From contig JANOYC010000132.1 of assembly GCA_031428675.1 (NCBI GenBank), positions 1 to 46,034 on the forward strand: a DNA stretch of 46,034 nucleotides, given 5' to 3'. The notes below the pieces were generated by a model. It was not told the origin of the DNA, made no database searches, and saw only the letters and a program-made list of their open reading frames with translations. The position numbers and the translations under genes were made by a program. This DNA comes from JANOYC01 sp031428675. Lineage in GTDB: Bacteria > Actinomycetota > Actinomycetes > Actinomycetales > Microbacteriaceae. Below, in pieces: positions 19,348 through 27,667 of this stretch (position 1 is the stretch's first letter; the number at the start of each line of letters is the position of its first letter).

Positions 19348-20296
19348 CCCGTTCAGCTGAGGCGCCGTGCTGGCGGTCGTTAGCTGCAAGCACGACCGCG
19401 GTCATCACCGACGCAAGCACGCACGCGAGCAGCATATGGATGCCCACCAGCAGCGCGGGCAGTCCCAATCGCGACTGCGCGATGCCGACGGCGACCTGTA
19501 CAAGCTCCACGCCGAGAAGGGCGACTGCCAACGTTCGCACTCGCGGACGACGGAGCGTGTGGGCGAGCGCGATCAGCGCGACGGTGAGCGCGAGCGTGAT
19601 GTAGGCGGGCCAGCTGTGCACGTGCTGCAGAAACTCCGAGTCGAGTCCGTTGCGCGCGGCCCCGTGGTCTCCGGCGTGCGGGCCGGATCCGGTCGTGGCT
19701 ATTCCGGCCAGAATCGTGAGCATGACGAACAATGACGTCGTGAGCGAGAGCCTCCTGAGGAGGGCCGGCTCGAGATCGTTCCAGACCCGGCCGCGATACA
19801 CCCGCCAGACAAGCACGGTCGCGATCGAAACGAGAGCGATCGAAAGCACGAAGTGCAAGCCGACGACCCACGGATTCAGCCCGGTGAGCACGGTGATGCC
19901 CCCGATGATGGCCTGCGCAGGAATGCCCAGCCCGAGCAGGAGCGCTGGCGCAAAGAGATCGCGACGCTCGCGACGCAGGCGCATCACCAGCAAGAACATG
20001 GCGATCGCGATGACGACAAGCACGAATGTCAGCAGGCGGTTACCGAACTCGATAACGCCGTGGATGCCCATCTCCGGTGTGGCGATGAGCGACTCTGGGG
20101 TGCAGGACGGCCACGTGGGGCAACCGAGTCCCGACCCGGTCAGACGCACTGCGCCTCCCGTGACCACGATAAGAATCTGACTCACGAGAGACAACCAGGC
20201 CGCGACCCGCACGCGACGATCGACGACGGTCGGCAGCCACCGCACGATGGCATTGATTGTCGAGCCCACTGTTGATCTCCTGCTCTTTCCCGTCAT
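19289..20296 (-). CDS. ctaA: haem A synthase (COX15/CtaA family)
   Basis: Membrane haem A synthase that oxidises haem O. The protein is about 335 residues with eight hydrophobic segments. Conserved His residues lie in the HGVIEFGNR, GLHFVLS, HVHSWPAY and GIHMLLAC segments. A Cys pair lies in GLGCPTWPSC. The start is uncertain. The ATG at 20294-20296 has AGGGAG about 9 bases upstream. An in-frame GTG (20267-20269) has AGGAGA about 6 bases upstream and fits a predicted promoter better. It is convergent with ctaB, sharing 59 bases. Confidence 0.94.
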   Translation of the reverse strand: MTGKSRRSTVGSTINAIVRWLPTVVDRRVRVAAWLSLVSQILIVVTGGAVRLTGSGLGCPTWPSCTPESLIATPEMGIHGVIEFGNRLLTFVLVVIAIAMFLLVMRLRRERRDLFAPALLLGLGIPAQAIIGGITVLTGLNPWVVGLHFVLSIALVSIATVLVWRVYRGRVWNDLEPALLRRLSLTTSLFVMLTILAGIATTGSGPHAGDHGAARNGLDSEFLQHVHSWPAYITLALTVALIALAHTLRRPRVRTLAVALLGVELVQVAVGIAQSRLGLPALLVGIHMLLACVLASVMTAVVLAANDRQHGASAERARTEEGDRFRRPERQASSS

Positions 20297-20308
20297 TGAC
20301 GCGGACTC

Positions 20309-20338
20309 CCTGTAGAATTGACAGGTTCAGGAACACAA
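20309..20338 (-). promoter_or_regulatory. candidate ctaA promoter
   Basis: On the minus strand TTGTGT (20333-20338) is followed after 18 bases by TACAGG (20309-20314). This gives a start site close to the ATG of ctaA and about 30 bases before the alternative GTG start. Confidence 0.35.
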
Positions 20339-20365
20339 CCCATGCCGGGGAGTCAGCGTTGACGC

Positions 20366-20379
20366 GGGGTCGGTACCCC
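20366..20379. promoter_or_regulatory. inverted repeat upstream of sufB
   Basis: GGGGT-CGGT-ACCCC, a 5-bp inverted repeat in the 203-base gap between ctaA and sufB. It could be an operator of the suf operon, but the repeat is short. No recognised SufR or IscR site was identified. Confidence 0.25.
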
Positions 20380-20499
20380 AGATCCTGTTTCAGTCTAGGC
20401 ACGCCCCAGAACGGTCACGTCCAGAGATTTCCCCGGTGAGCAATGTGTACGGGAATGCCGCGGGAATCACTCGGGTTGCCCACGACAGGAAAGGTATCC

Positions 20500-21918
20500 A
20501 TGTCAGATGTGCTGATCAACCGCCCCGAGCTCCATTCACTGGGCCAATACGAATTCGGATGGTCGGACACCGACGTCGCTGGCGCCACGGCCCAACGCGG
20601 CCTATCCACGGCCGTCGTCGAGAACATCTCTGCCCTCAAAAGCGAGCCGGAATCGATGTTGAAGACGCGCCTCAAAGGGCTCCAACTATTCGAACGCAAG
20701 CCCATGCCGACGTGGGGCGCAGACCTGTCGGGCATCGATTTCGACAACATCAAATATTTCGTACGATCCACAGAGAAGCAGGCGCAGACGTGGGACGACC
20801 TTCCCGCTGACATCAAAGCCACCTACGAAAAGCTGGGGATCCCCGAGGCCGAGCGCCAGCGATTGGTCGCCGGTGTCGCTGCACAGTACGAGTCCGAGGT
20901 GGTGTACCACGCGATCAATTCCGAGCTTGAAGCTCAGGGCGTCATCTTCATGGATACCGACACCGCATTGCGCGAACACCCAGAATTCTTCGACGAGTAT
21001 TTCGGCACGGTGATCCCGCCCGGAGACAACAAGTTCGCCGCTCTCAATACCGCGGTCTGGTCGGGCGGATCATTCGTCTACGTGCCACCGGGTGTCCACG
21101 TCGAGATCCCGTTACAGGCGTACTTCCGCATCAACACCGAGAACATGGGGCAATTCGAGCGCACCCTGATCATTGCCGACGAAGGAAGCTACGTTCACTA
21201 CATCGAGGGATGCACGGCGCCGATCTATTCCTCGGACTCGTTGCACTCCGCGGTCGTGGAGATCGTCGTGAAGAAGAACGCTCGCGTTCGCTATACAACA
21301 ATCCAGAACTGGTCAAACAACGTCTACAACCTCGTCACGAAGCGTGCAGTCGCTCACGAGGGCGCCACCATGGAGTGGATCGACGGCAACATCGGGTCGA
21401 AAGTCACGATGAAATACCCGTCGATCTATCTGGTGGGCGAACACGCCAAGGGTGAGACGCTGTCGGTCGCCTTTGCCGGCCCAGGACAGCACCAGGACGC
21501 CGGCGCGAAGATGATCCATATGGCTCCGTACACGACGTCATCGATCGTGTCGAAGTCGATTGCGCGCGGGGGAGGCCGAGCGGGTTACCGTGGTGAGGTG
21601 CGCGTTGACGAGAAGGCTCATCACTCCGCGAACACGGTACGGTGCGACGCGCTGCTGGTCGACACGATCTCCCGCTCCGACACCTACCCGGCCATCGACA
21701 TCCGCGTTGACGACGTTCAATTGGGCCACGAAGCAACCGTGTCGCGGGTGAGCGAAGAGCAACTGTTCTACTTGCAGAGTCGCGGCATGCCGGAAGACGA
21801 GGCCATGGCCATGATCGTGCGCGGGTTCATCGAGCCCATCGCGCGTGAACTACCCATGGAATACGCGCTCGAGCTCAACAAGCTCATCGAGATGAGCATG
21901 GAAGGATCCGTCGGCTAG
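20500..21918 (+). CDS. sufB: Fe-S cluster assembly scaffold protein SufB
   Basis: Core scaffold subunit of the SufBCD complex on which Fe-S clusters are built. The protein is 472 residues. Characteristic segments include ESEVVYHAI, SGGSFVYVPPGVHVEIPLQAYFR-type beta-helix sequence (VPPGVHVEIPLQAY), YIEGCTAPIYSS with the conserved Cys, and a C-terminal GFIEPIARELP. The ATG at 20500 is preferred to an upstream in-frame ATG because AGGAAAGG precedes it by about 6 bases. sufD starts immediately after the stop. Confidence 0.97.
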   Translation: MSDVLINRPELHSLGQYEFGWSDTDVAGATAQRGLSTAVVENISALKSEPESMLKTRLKGLQLFERKPMPTWGADLSGIDFDNIKYFVRSTEKQAQTWDDLPADIKATYEKLGIPEAERQRLVAGVAAQYESEVVYHAINSELEAQGVIFMDTDTALREHPEFFDEYFGTVIPPGDNKFAALNTAVWSGGSFVYVPPGVHVEIPLQAYFRINTENMGQFERTLIIADEGSYVHYIEGCTAPIYSSDSLHSAVVEIVVKKNARVRYTTIQNWSNNVYNLVTKRAVAHEGATMEWIDGNIGSKVTMKYPSIYLVGEHAKGETLSVAFAGPGQHQDAGAKMIHMAPYTTSSIVSKSIARGGGRAGYRGEVRVDEKAHHSANTVRCDALLVDTISRSDTYPAIDIRVDDVQLGHEATVSRVSEEQLFYLQSRGMPEDEAMAMIVRGFIEPIARELPMEYALELNKLIEMSMEGSVG

Positions 21919-23103
21919 ATGTCCGCCGTCATAACAGAATCCACCGCACCACAGACCGACCAGCAGGGAGCGAAACGCCACAGTCACGGACCCGGTTCTC
22001 CGGTTCCAGTGCAGAGCCGGTCGGGTCGCTTCACCTCAACGTCGCACGATGCATTCCCGGCGGTCACCGGGCTCGAAGTCGACTGGAAGCAGACCCCGGT
22101 TGCCCGCATCCGCGATCTCATTGACGGCGCTCTGGATGGCTCGACCTACGACATCGAGTCGAGCGCGCCCGGTGCCGTCGAGTGGATAGACCGCGCTGAT
22201 GCTCGCATCGGCGGTGCCGGGATCCCGGAGGAGCGAGCATCCGCCAACGCGTGGACGGCGTTCGACAAGGCACTGTCGATCACGATCGATGGTGAAGAGC
22301 CATCCGAAGTCACCGTGACGCGGTCGGGTCTCGGCACAGTCGCGCGCGCCGCCCACACGGTGATCACCGCCAAGGCGAACAGCCGCGGGACTATCGTGTT
22401 GCGTAACAGTGGCAACGCCCGCCTGAGCGAAAACGTCGAAATCATAGTCGAAGACGGGGCAGACGTTACTGTGGTCTCCGTGCAGGAATGGGCCAATGAC
22501 GCAGCCCACCTCGCTAGTCATTTCGCGTCGATCGGACGCGACGCTCACCTCAAGCACTTTGTGGTGTCGCTCGGCGGATCGATCGTTCGCGTCAATCCAT
22601 CGGCTCACCTCGTCGCCGATGGTGCGAACGTCGACCTGTACGGCGTGTACTTCGCGGATGCCGGCCAGCACCTCGAACAACGGGTCTACGCCCACCACGT
22701 TGCGCCACACACCCGTAGTCGAGTGAACTACAAGGGCGCGCTCCAGGGCGCAGGTGCTCGCACCGTCTGGATCGGCGATGTGCTCATCGGCCCCGACGCG
22801 GCTGGCACCGACAGCTACGAGCAGAACCGCAACCTCGTGCTCAGCGAGGGCACTCGTGCCGACTCGATCCCCAACCTGGAAATTGAGACGGGCGACATCG
22901 CTGGAGCGGGCCATGCGAGCGCGACCGGCCGATTCGACGACGAACAGTTGTTCTACCTGCAGGCGCGGGGCATCACCGAAGACGAGGCACGGCGCCTCGT
23001 CGTGCTGGGATTCCTGTCGGAGGTCGTGCAGAAGATCGGCCAACCAGCGCTCGAAGAACACCTCCAAGCCGCAATTGAGAAAGAACTGACAGCAGGACGA
23101 TGA
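21919..23103 (+). CDS. sufD: Fe-S cluster assembly protein SufD
   Basis: SufD pairs with SufB and SufC in the cluster-assembly complex. The protein is 394 residues, with a beta-helix core (LHFV-like LKHFVVSLGG, NVDLYGVYFADAGQHLEQRVYAHH). The C-terminal segment GHASATGRFDDEQLFYLQARG resembles SufB. The ATG abuts the sufB stop and the 3' end overlaps the next gene by 4 bases (ATGA). Confidence 0.96.
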   Translation: MSAVITESTAPQTDQQGAKRHSHGPGSPVPVQSRSGRFTSTSHDAFPAVTGLEVDWKQTPVARIRDLIDGALDGSTYDIESSAPGAVEWIDRADARIGGAGIPEERASANAWTAFDKALSITIDGEEPSEVTVTRSGLGTVARAAHTVITAKANSRGTIVLRNSGNARLSENVEIIVEDGADVTVVSVQEWANDAAHLASHFASIGRDAHLKHFVVSLGGSIVRVNPSAHLVADGANVDLYGVYFADAGQHLEQRVYAHHVAPHTRSRVNYKGALQGAGARTVWIGDVLIGPDAAGTDSYEQNRNLVLSEGTRADSIPNLEIETGDIAGAGHASATGRFDDEQLFYLQARGITEDEARRLVVLGFLSEVVQKIGQPALEEHLQAAIEKELTAGR

Positions 23104-23426
23104 CCGCTCAAAAAGTTTGCACCGTTTCCGACCTCGCGGTCGGCCAAGCGACCCGTGTTGTCATCGACGGCGTCCCGATCGCCGTCGTCGTTGACTCGGC
23201 CGGCGTTGTGCACGCCATCGGCGATACCTGCACCCATGGCGACATCTCCCTCGCCGAAGGTTTCGTCGAAGACGACACCCTCGAATGCTGGGCTCACGGC
23301 TCCAAATTCTCGCTCACGAGTGGCAAGCCGCTCTCCCTCCCGGCCTACGAGCCGGTTCCCGTCTACGTCGTGAACGTCACCGACGGCGACGTGTACATTG
23401 ACCCGGCCGACACCGTCGCCGTTTAA
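23100..23426 (+). CDS. Rieske-type [2Fe-2S] ferredoxin in the suf operon
   Basis: A 108-residue Rieske protein. The cluster ligands are visible as CTHGDISL and CWAHGSKF, i.e. Cys-x-His followed by Cys-x2-His, 16 residues apart. No catalytic oxygenase domain is attached, so it resembles the ferredoxin component of non-haem oxygenases. Its ATGA overlap with sufD and position before sufC make it a fixed member of the operon. It probably supplies electrons or acts as an early client or carrier of the Suf system, which is inference. Confidence 0.92.
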   Translation: MTAQKVCTVSDLAVGQATRVVIDGVPIAVVVDSAGVVHAIGDTCTHGDISLAEGFVEDDTLECWAHGSKFSLTSGKPLSLPAYEPVPVYVVNVTDGDVYIDPADTVAV

Positions 23427-23440
23427 GGAACTCAACCGTC

Positions 23441-24205
<765 letters not shown>

Positions 24206-24209
24206 ACGC

Positions 24210-24539
24210 ATGCCGTCGGCCCTCGCTCCCGCGCTCTTCGATCAGGTCGAAGAGGCGCTCAAAGACGTCATGGACCCAGAACTCGGGGTCAACATCGTCG
24301 ACCTCGGGCTCATCTACGACTTGTCGTGGGACGACGAGAACAATGCCCTCATCATCAGCATGACCTTGACCTCGGCGGGTTGCCCACTCACCGACGTGCT
24401 CGAAGAGCAGACCGCGCAGTCTCTCGATGGCGTGGTCGACGCGTTCCGCATCAATTGGGTGTGGATGCCGCCGTGGGGTCCCGAGAAGATCACCGACGAC
24501 GGGCGCGACATGATGCGCGCGCTCGGCTTCTCCATCTGA
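24210..24539 (+). CDS. MIP18/DUF59 family metal-sulfur cluster assembly factor (SufT-like)
   Basis: A 109-residue DUF59 protein with VMDPELGVNIVDLGLIYDL, SMTLTSAGCPLTD with the conserved Cys, and a WMPPWGPEKI segment. Family members help transfer Fe-S clusters to target proteins; the mycobacterial counterpart Rv1466 lies at the same place. It starts 4 bases after sufC. A TAGGCT hexamer at 24198-24203, exactly 6 bases before the ATG, could provide an internal leaderless transcript. The cysteine desulfurase SufS and scaffold SufU do not follow, unlike in mycobacteria. Confidence 0.92.
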   Translation: MPSALAPALFDQVEEALKDVMDPELGVNIVDLGLIYDLSWDDENNALIISMTLTSAGCPLTDVLEEQTAQSLDGVVDAFRINWVWMPPWGPEKITDDGRDMMRALGFSI

Positions 24540-24674
24540 CGTTGTCCCGGGTGCCGTAGCCCGGATCCCGGTCGGTAGTATTGCTGGCTGGTCACCGTGA
24601 TCGCTTCGTGCGCGTCGTCGTGCCGTGGCGCACGGTGTCGCACCACCCATCCCTACAGAAACTGGAACTAGCCT
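24540..24674 (+). promoter_or_regulatory. possible leader region of the ABC-F gene
   Basis: 135 bases without an annotated gene. A CCGGG (24547-24551) can pair with either of two CCCGG copies (24560-24564 or 24567-24571). TAGTAT at 24576-24581 fits a -10. It would give a leader of about 87 bases carrying a 24-codon GTG-started frame (24597-24671) that ends 3 bases before the ABC-F start. No Shine-Dalgarno precedes that small frame, so it may be chance. Confidence 0.3.
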
Positions 24675-26273
24675 GTGCTTGCTGTGCACGATCTCGAGAT
24701 TCGAGTTGGCGCTCGCACGCTCATGGCCGACGTCAACTTCCGGGTCGACCGAGGCGACAAGATCGGCCTTGTCGGCCGGAACGGCGCTGGCAAGACCACG
24801 CTCACGAAAACCCTCGCTGGGGAGTCGCTCCCCACCAGCGGCAAGATTGAACGCTCCGGCGACATCGGATACCTGCCCCAAGACCCGCGCTCGGGCGACC
24901 CGGACGAGCTCGCGCGCACTCGAATTCTGAATGCCCGCGGGCTCGGGTCGTTGCTTCTCGGCATGCAGGACGCCAGCCTCGACATGGGCAGTTCAATCCC
25001 GGCGACCAGTGACGCGGCGATGAAAAAGTACGCGACGCTCACCGATCGCTTCGAAGCGCTCGGCGGATACGCTGCGGAGGCCGAAGCCGCGTCGATCGCA
25101 AGCAACTTGAATTTGCCGGATCGAATTCTCGACCAGCCCCTGAAGACGCTCTCGGGTGGCCAGCGACGTCGCATTGAACTCGCGCGCATCCTCTTCTCCG
25201 ACGCACGGGTGATGATTCTCGACGAGCCGACAAACCACCTTGATGCCGACTCGGTGATCTGGCTGCGTGAATTCTTGCGCAACTACGCCGGCGGCTTCAT
25301 CGTGATCAGCCACGACGTCGAGCTGGTGGGGGAGACCGTCAACAAGGTCTTCTACCTCGATGCAAACCGCGAAGTCATCGACATCTACAACATGGGCTGG
25401 AAGCACTACCTGCGCCAGCGCGAGGCCGACGAGGAGCGCCGAAAGAAGGAGCGCACCAACGTCGAGAAGAAGGCAACCGCACTGCAATTGCAGGCCGCTC
25501 GCTTCGGCGCCAAGGCAAGCAAGGCGGCCGCCGCACACCAGATGGTGGCTCGCGCCGAGAAAATGCTGTCTGGCCTCGAAGAGGTTCGCGCGAGCGACCG
25601 CGTCGCGAAGCTGCGCTTTCCCGACCCGGCGCCGTGCGGACGCACTCCGTTGATGGGTCACAACCTGAGCAAGAGCTACGGCTCGCTGGAGATCTTCACC
25701 GCAGTCGATCTGGCGATCGACCGCGGATCGAAGGTCGTGATCCTCGGTCTCAACGGCGCCGGAAAGACGACGCTGCTGCGCATGCTCGCCGGAGTCGACA
25801 AGCCCGATACCGGGCACATCGAGCCTGGTCACGGACTGCGCATCGGGTATTACGCGCAAGAGCACGAAACGATCGACGTGAAGAGATCGGTGCTCGAAAA
25901 CATGGTCTCGTCATCGCCGCAACTGACAGAGACCGAGGCGCGCCGCGTACTCGGGTCGTTCCTCTTCACTGGCGACGATGCCACTAAGCCCGCCGGCGTT
26001 CTCTCCGGCGGCGAGAAGACGAGGCTTGCCCTCGCCATGATTGTCGTATCGGGCGCTAATCTGCTACTCCTCGACGAGCCCACCAATAACCTCGACCCTG
26101 CCAGCCGCGAGGAGATTCTCGGAGCACTCGCGGGCTACACGGGCGCCGTCGTGCTCGTCAGCCACGACGAAGGGGCGGTCGAGGCACTCAATCCGGAGCG
26201 GGTGTTGATTCTCCCCGACGGTGTCGAAGATCACTGGAATAAGGATTACGCGGAGCTCATCAGTCTCGCGTGA
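24675..26273 (+). CDS. ABC-F family ATPase (ribosome-associated; Rv1473-like)
   Basis: A 532-residue soluble protein with two ABC modules and no membrane segments. Module 1 has GRNGAGKTT, LSGGQRRRIELA and LDEPTNHLD. A charged linker lies around residues 245-310, and module 2 has GLNGAGKTT, LSGGEKTRLALA and LDEPTNNLD. ABC-F proteins act on the ribosomal exit site in translation or antibiotic protection. The position after the suf operon matches Rv1473, a WhiB7-regulon gene of M. tuberculosis. Whether this copy gives resistance is unknown. The start is GTG at 24675, with only a weak ribosome binding site. Confidence 0.93.
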   Translation: MLAVHDLEIRVGARTLMADVNFRVDRGDKIGLVGRNGAGKTTLTKTLAGESLPTSGKIERSGDIGYLPQDPRSGDPDELARTRILNARGLGSLLLGMQDASLDMGSSIPATSDAAMKKYATLTDRFEALGGYAAEAEAASIASNLNLPDRILDQPLKTLSGGQRRRIELARILFSDARVMILDEPTNHLDADSVIWLREFLRNYAGGFIVISHDVELVGETVNKVFYLDANREVIDIYNMGWKHYLRQREADEERRKKERTNVEKKATALQLQAARFGAKASKAAAAHQMVARAEKMLSGLEEVRASDRVAKLRFPDPAPCGRTPLMGHNLSKSYGSLEIFTAVDLAIDRGSKVVILGLNGAGKTTLLRMLAGVDKPDTGHIEPGHGLRIGYYAQEHETIDVKRSVLENMVSSSPQLTETEARRVLGSFLFTGDDATKPAGVLSGGEKTRLALAMIVVSGANLLLLDEPTNNLDPASREEILGALAGYTGAVVLVSHDEGAVEALNPERVLILPDGVEDHWNKDYAELISLA

Positions 26274-26282
26274 TCCGCACCA

Positions 26283-27131
26283 CTATCGCGACGGCGAGTC
26301 GTCGAGGATCGAGTCCTCGACATCCGCGTCGCTCGGTTCGCGCCGCGCGGCTTTGATCCTTCGCGCCCGTGCCCGGCTCTGTTCAGCCGGGTCGTTGGCG
26401 TTGACAATTCGATATTCCTGACGAATCGCGAACCACAGTCCGGCGAATCCGATGATGGCGAACACCAGCCACTGGAACGCATAGGAGAGGTGATTGCCCT
26501 CGGTGAGATCGGGTCGGACCGCTGCGCTCGGCCGCTCCGGCGGTGCAGGGTTCTCTGTCGCCATCAGTCCGTATGCGGCGGTATAGGCGGGCGCATCCCA
26601 CGCCCGTGCGATCGCGGGGAGTTCGATGGTAGCAACCTGGCCCGCTGGCGCCGAACGACCGGGCAAGGCGGGTTCACTCGCTTTGAGGCGCACGACAACG
26701 CTCACCTGGCCTGATGGTGGTGCCGGCACGGAATCCGGTTCGTCCTGACGATCGCCCGTGGGTAACCAACCGCGGTCGACGACGAACATCGAGCCATCGT
26801 CGAGCAGGAGAGGGGTGAGCACCTCGAATCCAGGCTGCCCCGAGAACGGTCGATTGCGCGCAAGAAGTTGTTCATCGGCGAGATACCGGCCGGTCAAGCG
26901 CACTGGACGCCACTCAAATTCTCGAGAGAAACGGTCACGCTCCGGCACTAGTTCGTGCACCGATACTGGCGCCTCGTCGTAATTCGCCGCGACCTTCTGC
27001 ATTGCCGCCACCGCCTCGTCGCGGCGAGAGAGCTGCCACGCGGATAACGCGACGCACGCGATCGCGAAGACGACCGCCATCGCGAGATAGCCGAGCCAGC
27101 GCCGGTTGAGGGCGAACCGCCAGCCCTTCAC
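26283..27131 (-). CDS. SURF1 family cytochrome oxidase assembly protein
   Basis: A 282-residue membrane protein. A basic N-terminus and a transmembrane segment (about 12-35) are followed by an extracytoplasmic domain with the SURF1 motifs WRPVRLTGRY and VVDRGWLP. A second membrane segment lies at about 216-238 (YAFQWLVFAIIGFAGLWF). SURF1 proteins assist assembly of haem-copper oxidase, probably at the haem a insertion step. This fits the nearby ctaA and ctaB. The GTG start overlaps the stop of the upstream small gene in a GTGA arrangement. It is convergent with the ABC-F gene, with only 9 bases between. Confidence 0.9.
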   Translation of the reverse strand: MKGWRFALNRRWLGYLAMAVVFAIACVALSAWQLSRRDEAVAAMQKVAANYDEAPVSVHELVPERDRFSREFEWRPVRLTGRYLADEQLLARNRPFSGQPGFEVLTPLLLDDGSMFVVDRGWLPTGDRQDEPDSVPAPPSGQVSVVVRLKASEPALPGRSAPAGQVATIELPAIARAWDAPAYTAAYGLMATENPAPPERPSAAVRPDLTEGNHLSYAFQWLVFAIIGFAGLWFAIRQEYRIVNANDPAEQSRARARRIKAARREPSDADVEDSILDDSPSR

Positions 27132-27343
27132 GCTTGATGCTCCGCAATCGACACCACAGAAACGGGAAAGTCACGTGCCACAAGGAACTCGCGAAGGTAT
27201 TCCACGTGCTCGTCGCAGGCGAGCCAGATCTTCACCCGGTCGAGAGCGTGGATGCGCGGGTTGCGCCATTCGACTCTCCATGTCGCGACTGCACGACACC
27301 CCTCCCGAGAGCACTGGGGGTAGTCGAGTGCGGCCCCGATCAC
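27128..27343 (-). CDS. conserved small Cys/His-rich protein coupled to SURF1 (unknown function)
   Basis: A 71-residue soluble protein I recognise only as a small family found next to SURF1 in related actinobacteria. It has Cys11-x4-Cys16 near the N-terminus and Cys43-x2-His46 in ACDEH, with a WRNPRIHALDRVKIW stretch between. This Cys/His pattern could bind one metal ion such as zinc or copper. The GTG start overlaps the DUF3099 stop (GTGA), and its own stop overlaps the SURF1 start (GTGA), so all three are translationally coupled. A role in oxidase maturation is an inference from context. The frame is open further upstream, but only this part is conserved-looking. Confidence 0.8.
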   Translation of the reverse strand: MIGAALDYPQCSREGCRAVATWRVEWRNPRIHALDRVKIWLACDEHVEYLREFLVARDFPVSVVSIAEHQA

Positions 27344-27618
27344 CGCACGTCGCGGGGACGCGGGAATGGGACGATCGCGCCGGGGCGTTCCACCGACGCT
27401 CCCGAAGCCGACCCGCGCGCGTTGGCGAGCACGACGGCGACGTAGGGAAGCACAATTGCCCCGATTGCCGGAAGAAGAAGCCACCAACCTGGGGCGAAGA
27501 AACAGGCGATTACACACACCATACGCACGCTCATCGCGATCGAGTACCGAATCATGCGAGTGCGCCGCTCGTCACTGGGTGACTGCGGTAGTTCGGTGAT
27601 CGACTGAGTGGTCTTCAT
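27340..27618 (-). CDS. DUF3099 family small membrane protein
   Basis: A 92-residue protein of the actinobacterial DUF3099 family. A polar N-terminus with QSITELPQSPSDERRTRMIRY-type sequence (DERRTRMIRYSIAMSVRM) leads into two close hydrophobic segments (about 30-46 and 48-66), then a polar tail. The function is unknown. The ATG at 27616-27618 begins the family-like N-terminus; the frame is open far upstream antisense to fabG and that part is rejected. It is the first gene of a coupled trio with the Cys/His protein and SURF1, and divergent from fabG across 49 bases. Confidence 0.82.
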   Translation of the reverse strand: MKTTQSITELPQSPSDERRTRMIRYSIAMSVRMVCVIACFFAPGWWLLLPAIGAIVLPYVAVVLANARGSASGASVERPGAIVPFPRPRDVR

Positions 27619-27631
27619 GGTCGTATCGCCC

Positions 27632-27667
27632 AGTTTACGCCGATGGCTCGGACTAAGCTGAGTGCTC
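27632..27667. promoter_or_regulatory. compact divergent promoter DUF3099/fabG
   Basis: On the plus strand TAAGCT (27654-27659) ends 8 bases before the fabG ATG, which predicts a leaderless or nearly leaderless mRNA. On the minus strand TAAACT (27632-27637) ends 13 bases before the DUF3099 ATG. The two hexamers are 16 bases apart inside the 49-base intergenic gap. Confidence 0.45.

Noticed and set aside
20318..20323. Perfect TTGACA as a -35 for sufB
   Set aside because: No acceptable -10 lies 16-19 bases downstream on the plus strand, and the resulting leader would be about 150 bases.
23100..23426. Rieske protein as a ring-hydroxylating dioxygenase component
   Set aside because: No catalytic alpha subunit or reductase is nearby, and the gene is embedded in the suf operon.
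24675..26273. Calling the ABC-F gene a drug exporter
   Set aside because: It has two ABC modules and no membrane segment; ABC-F proteins act at the ribosome, not as transporters.
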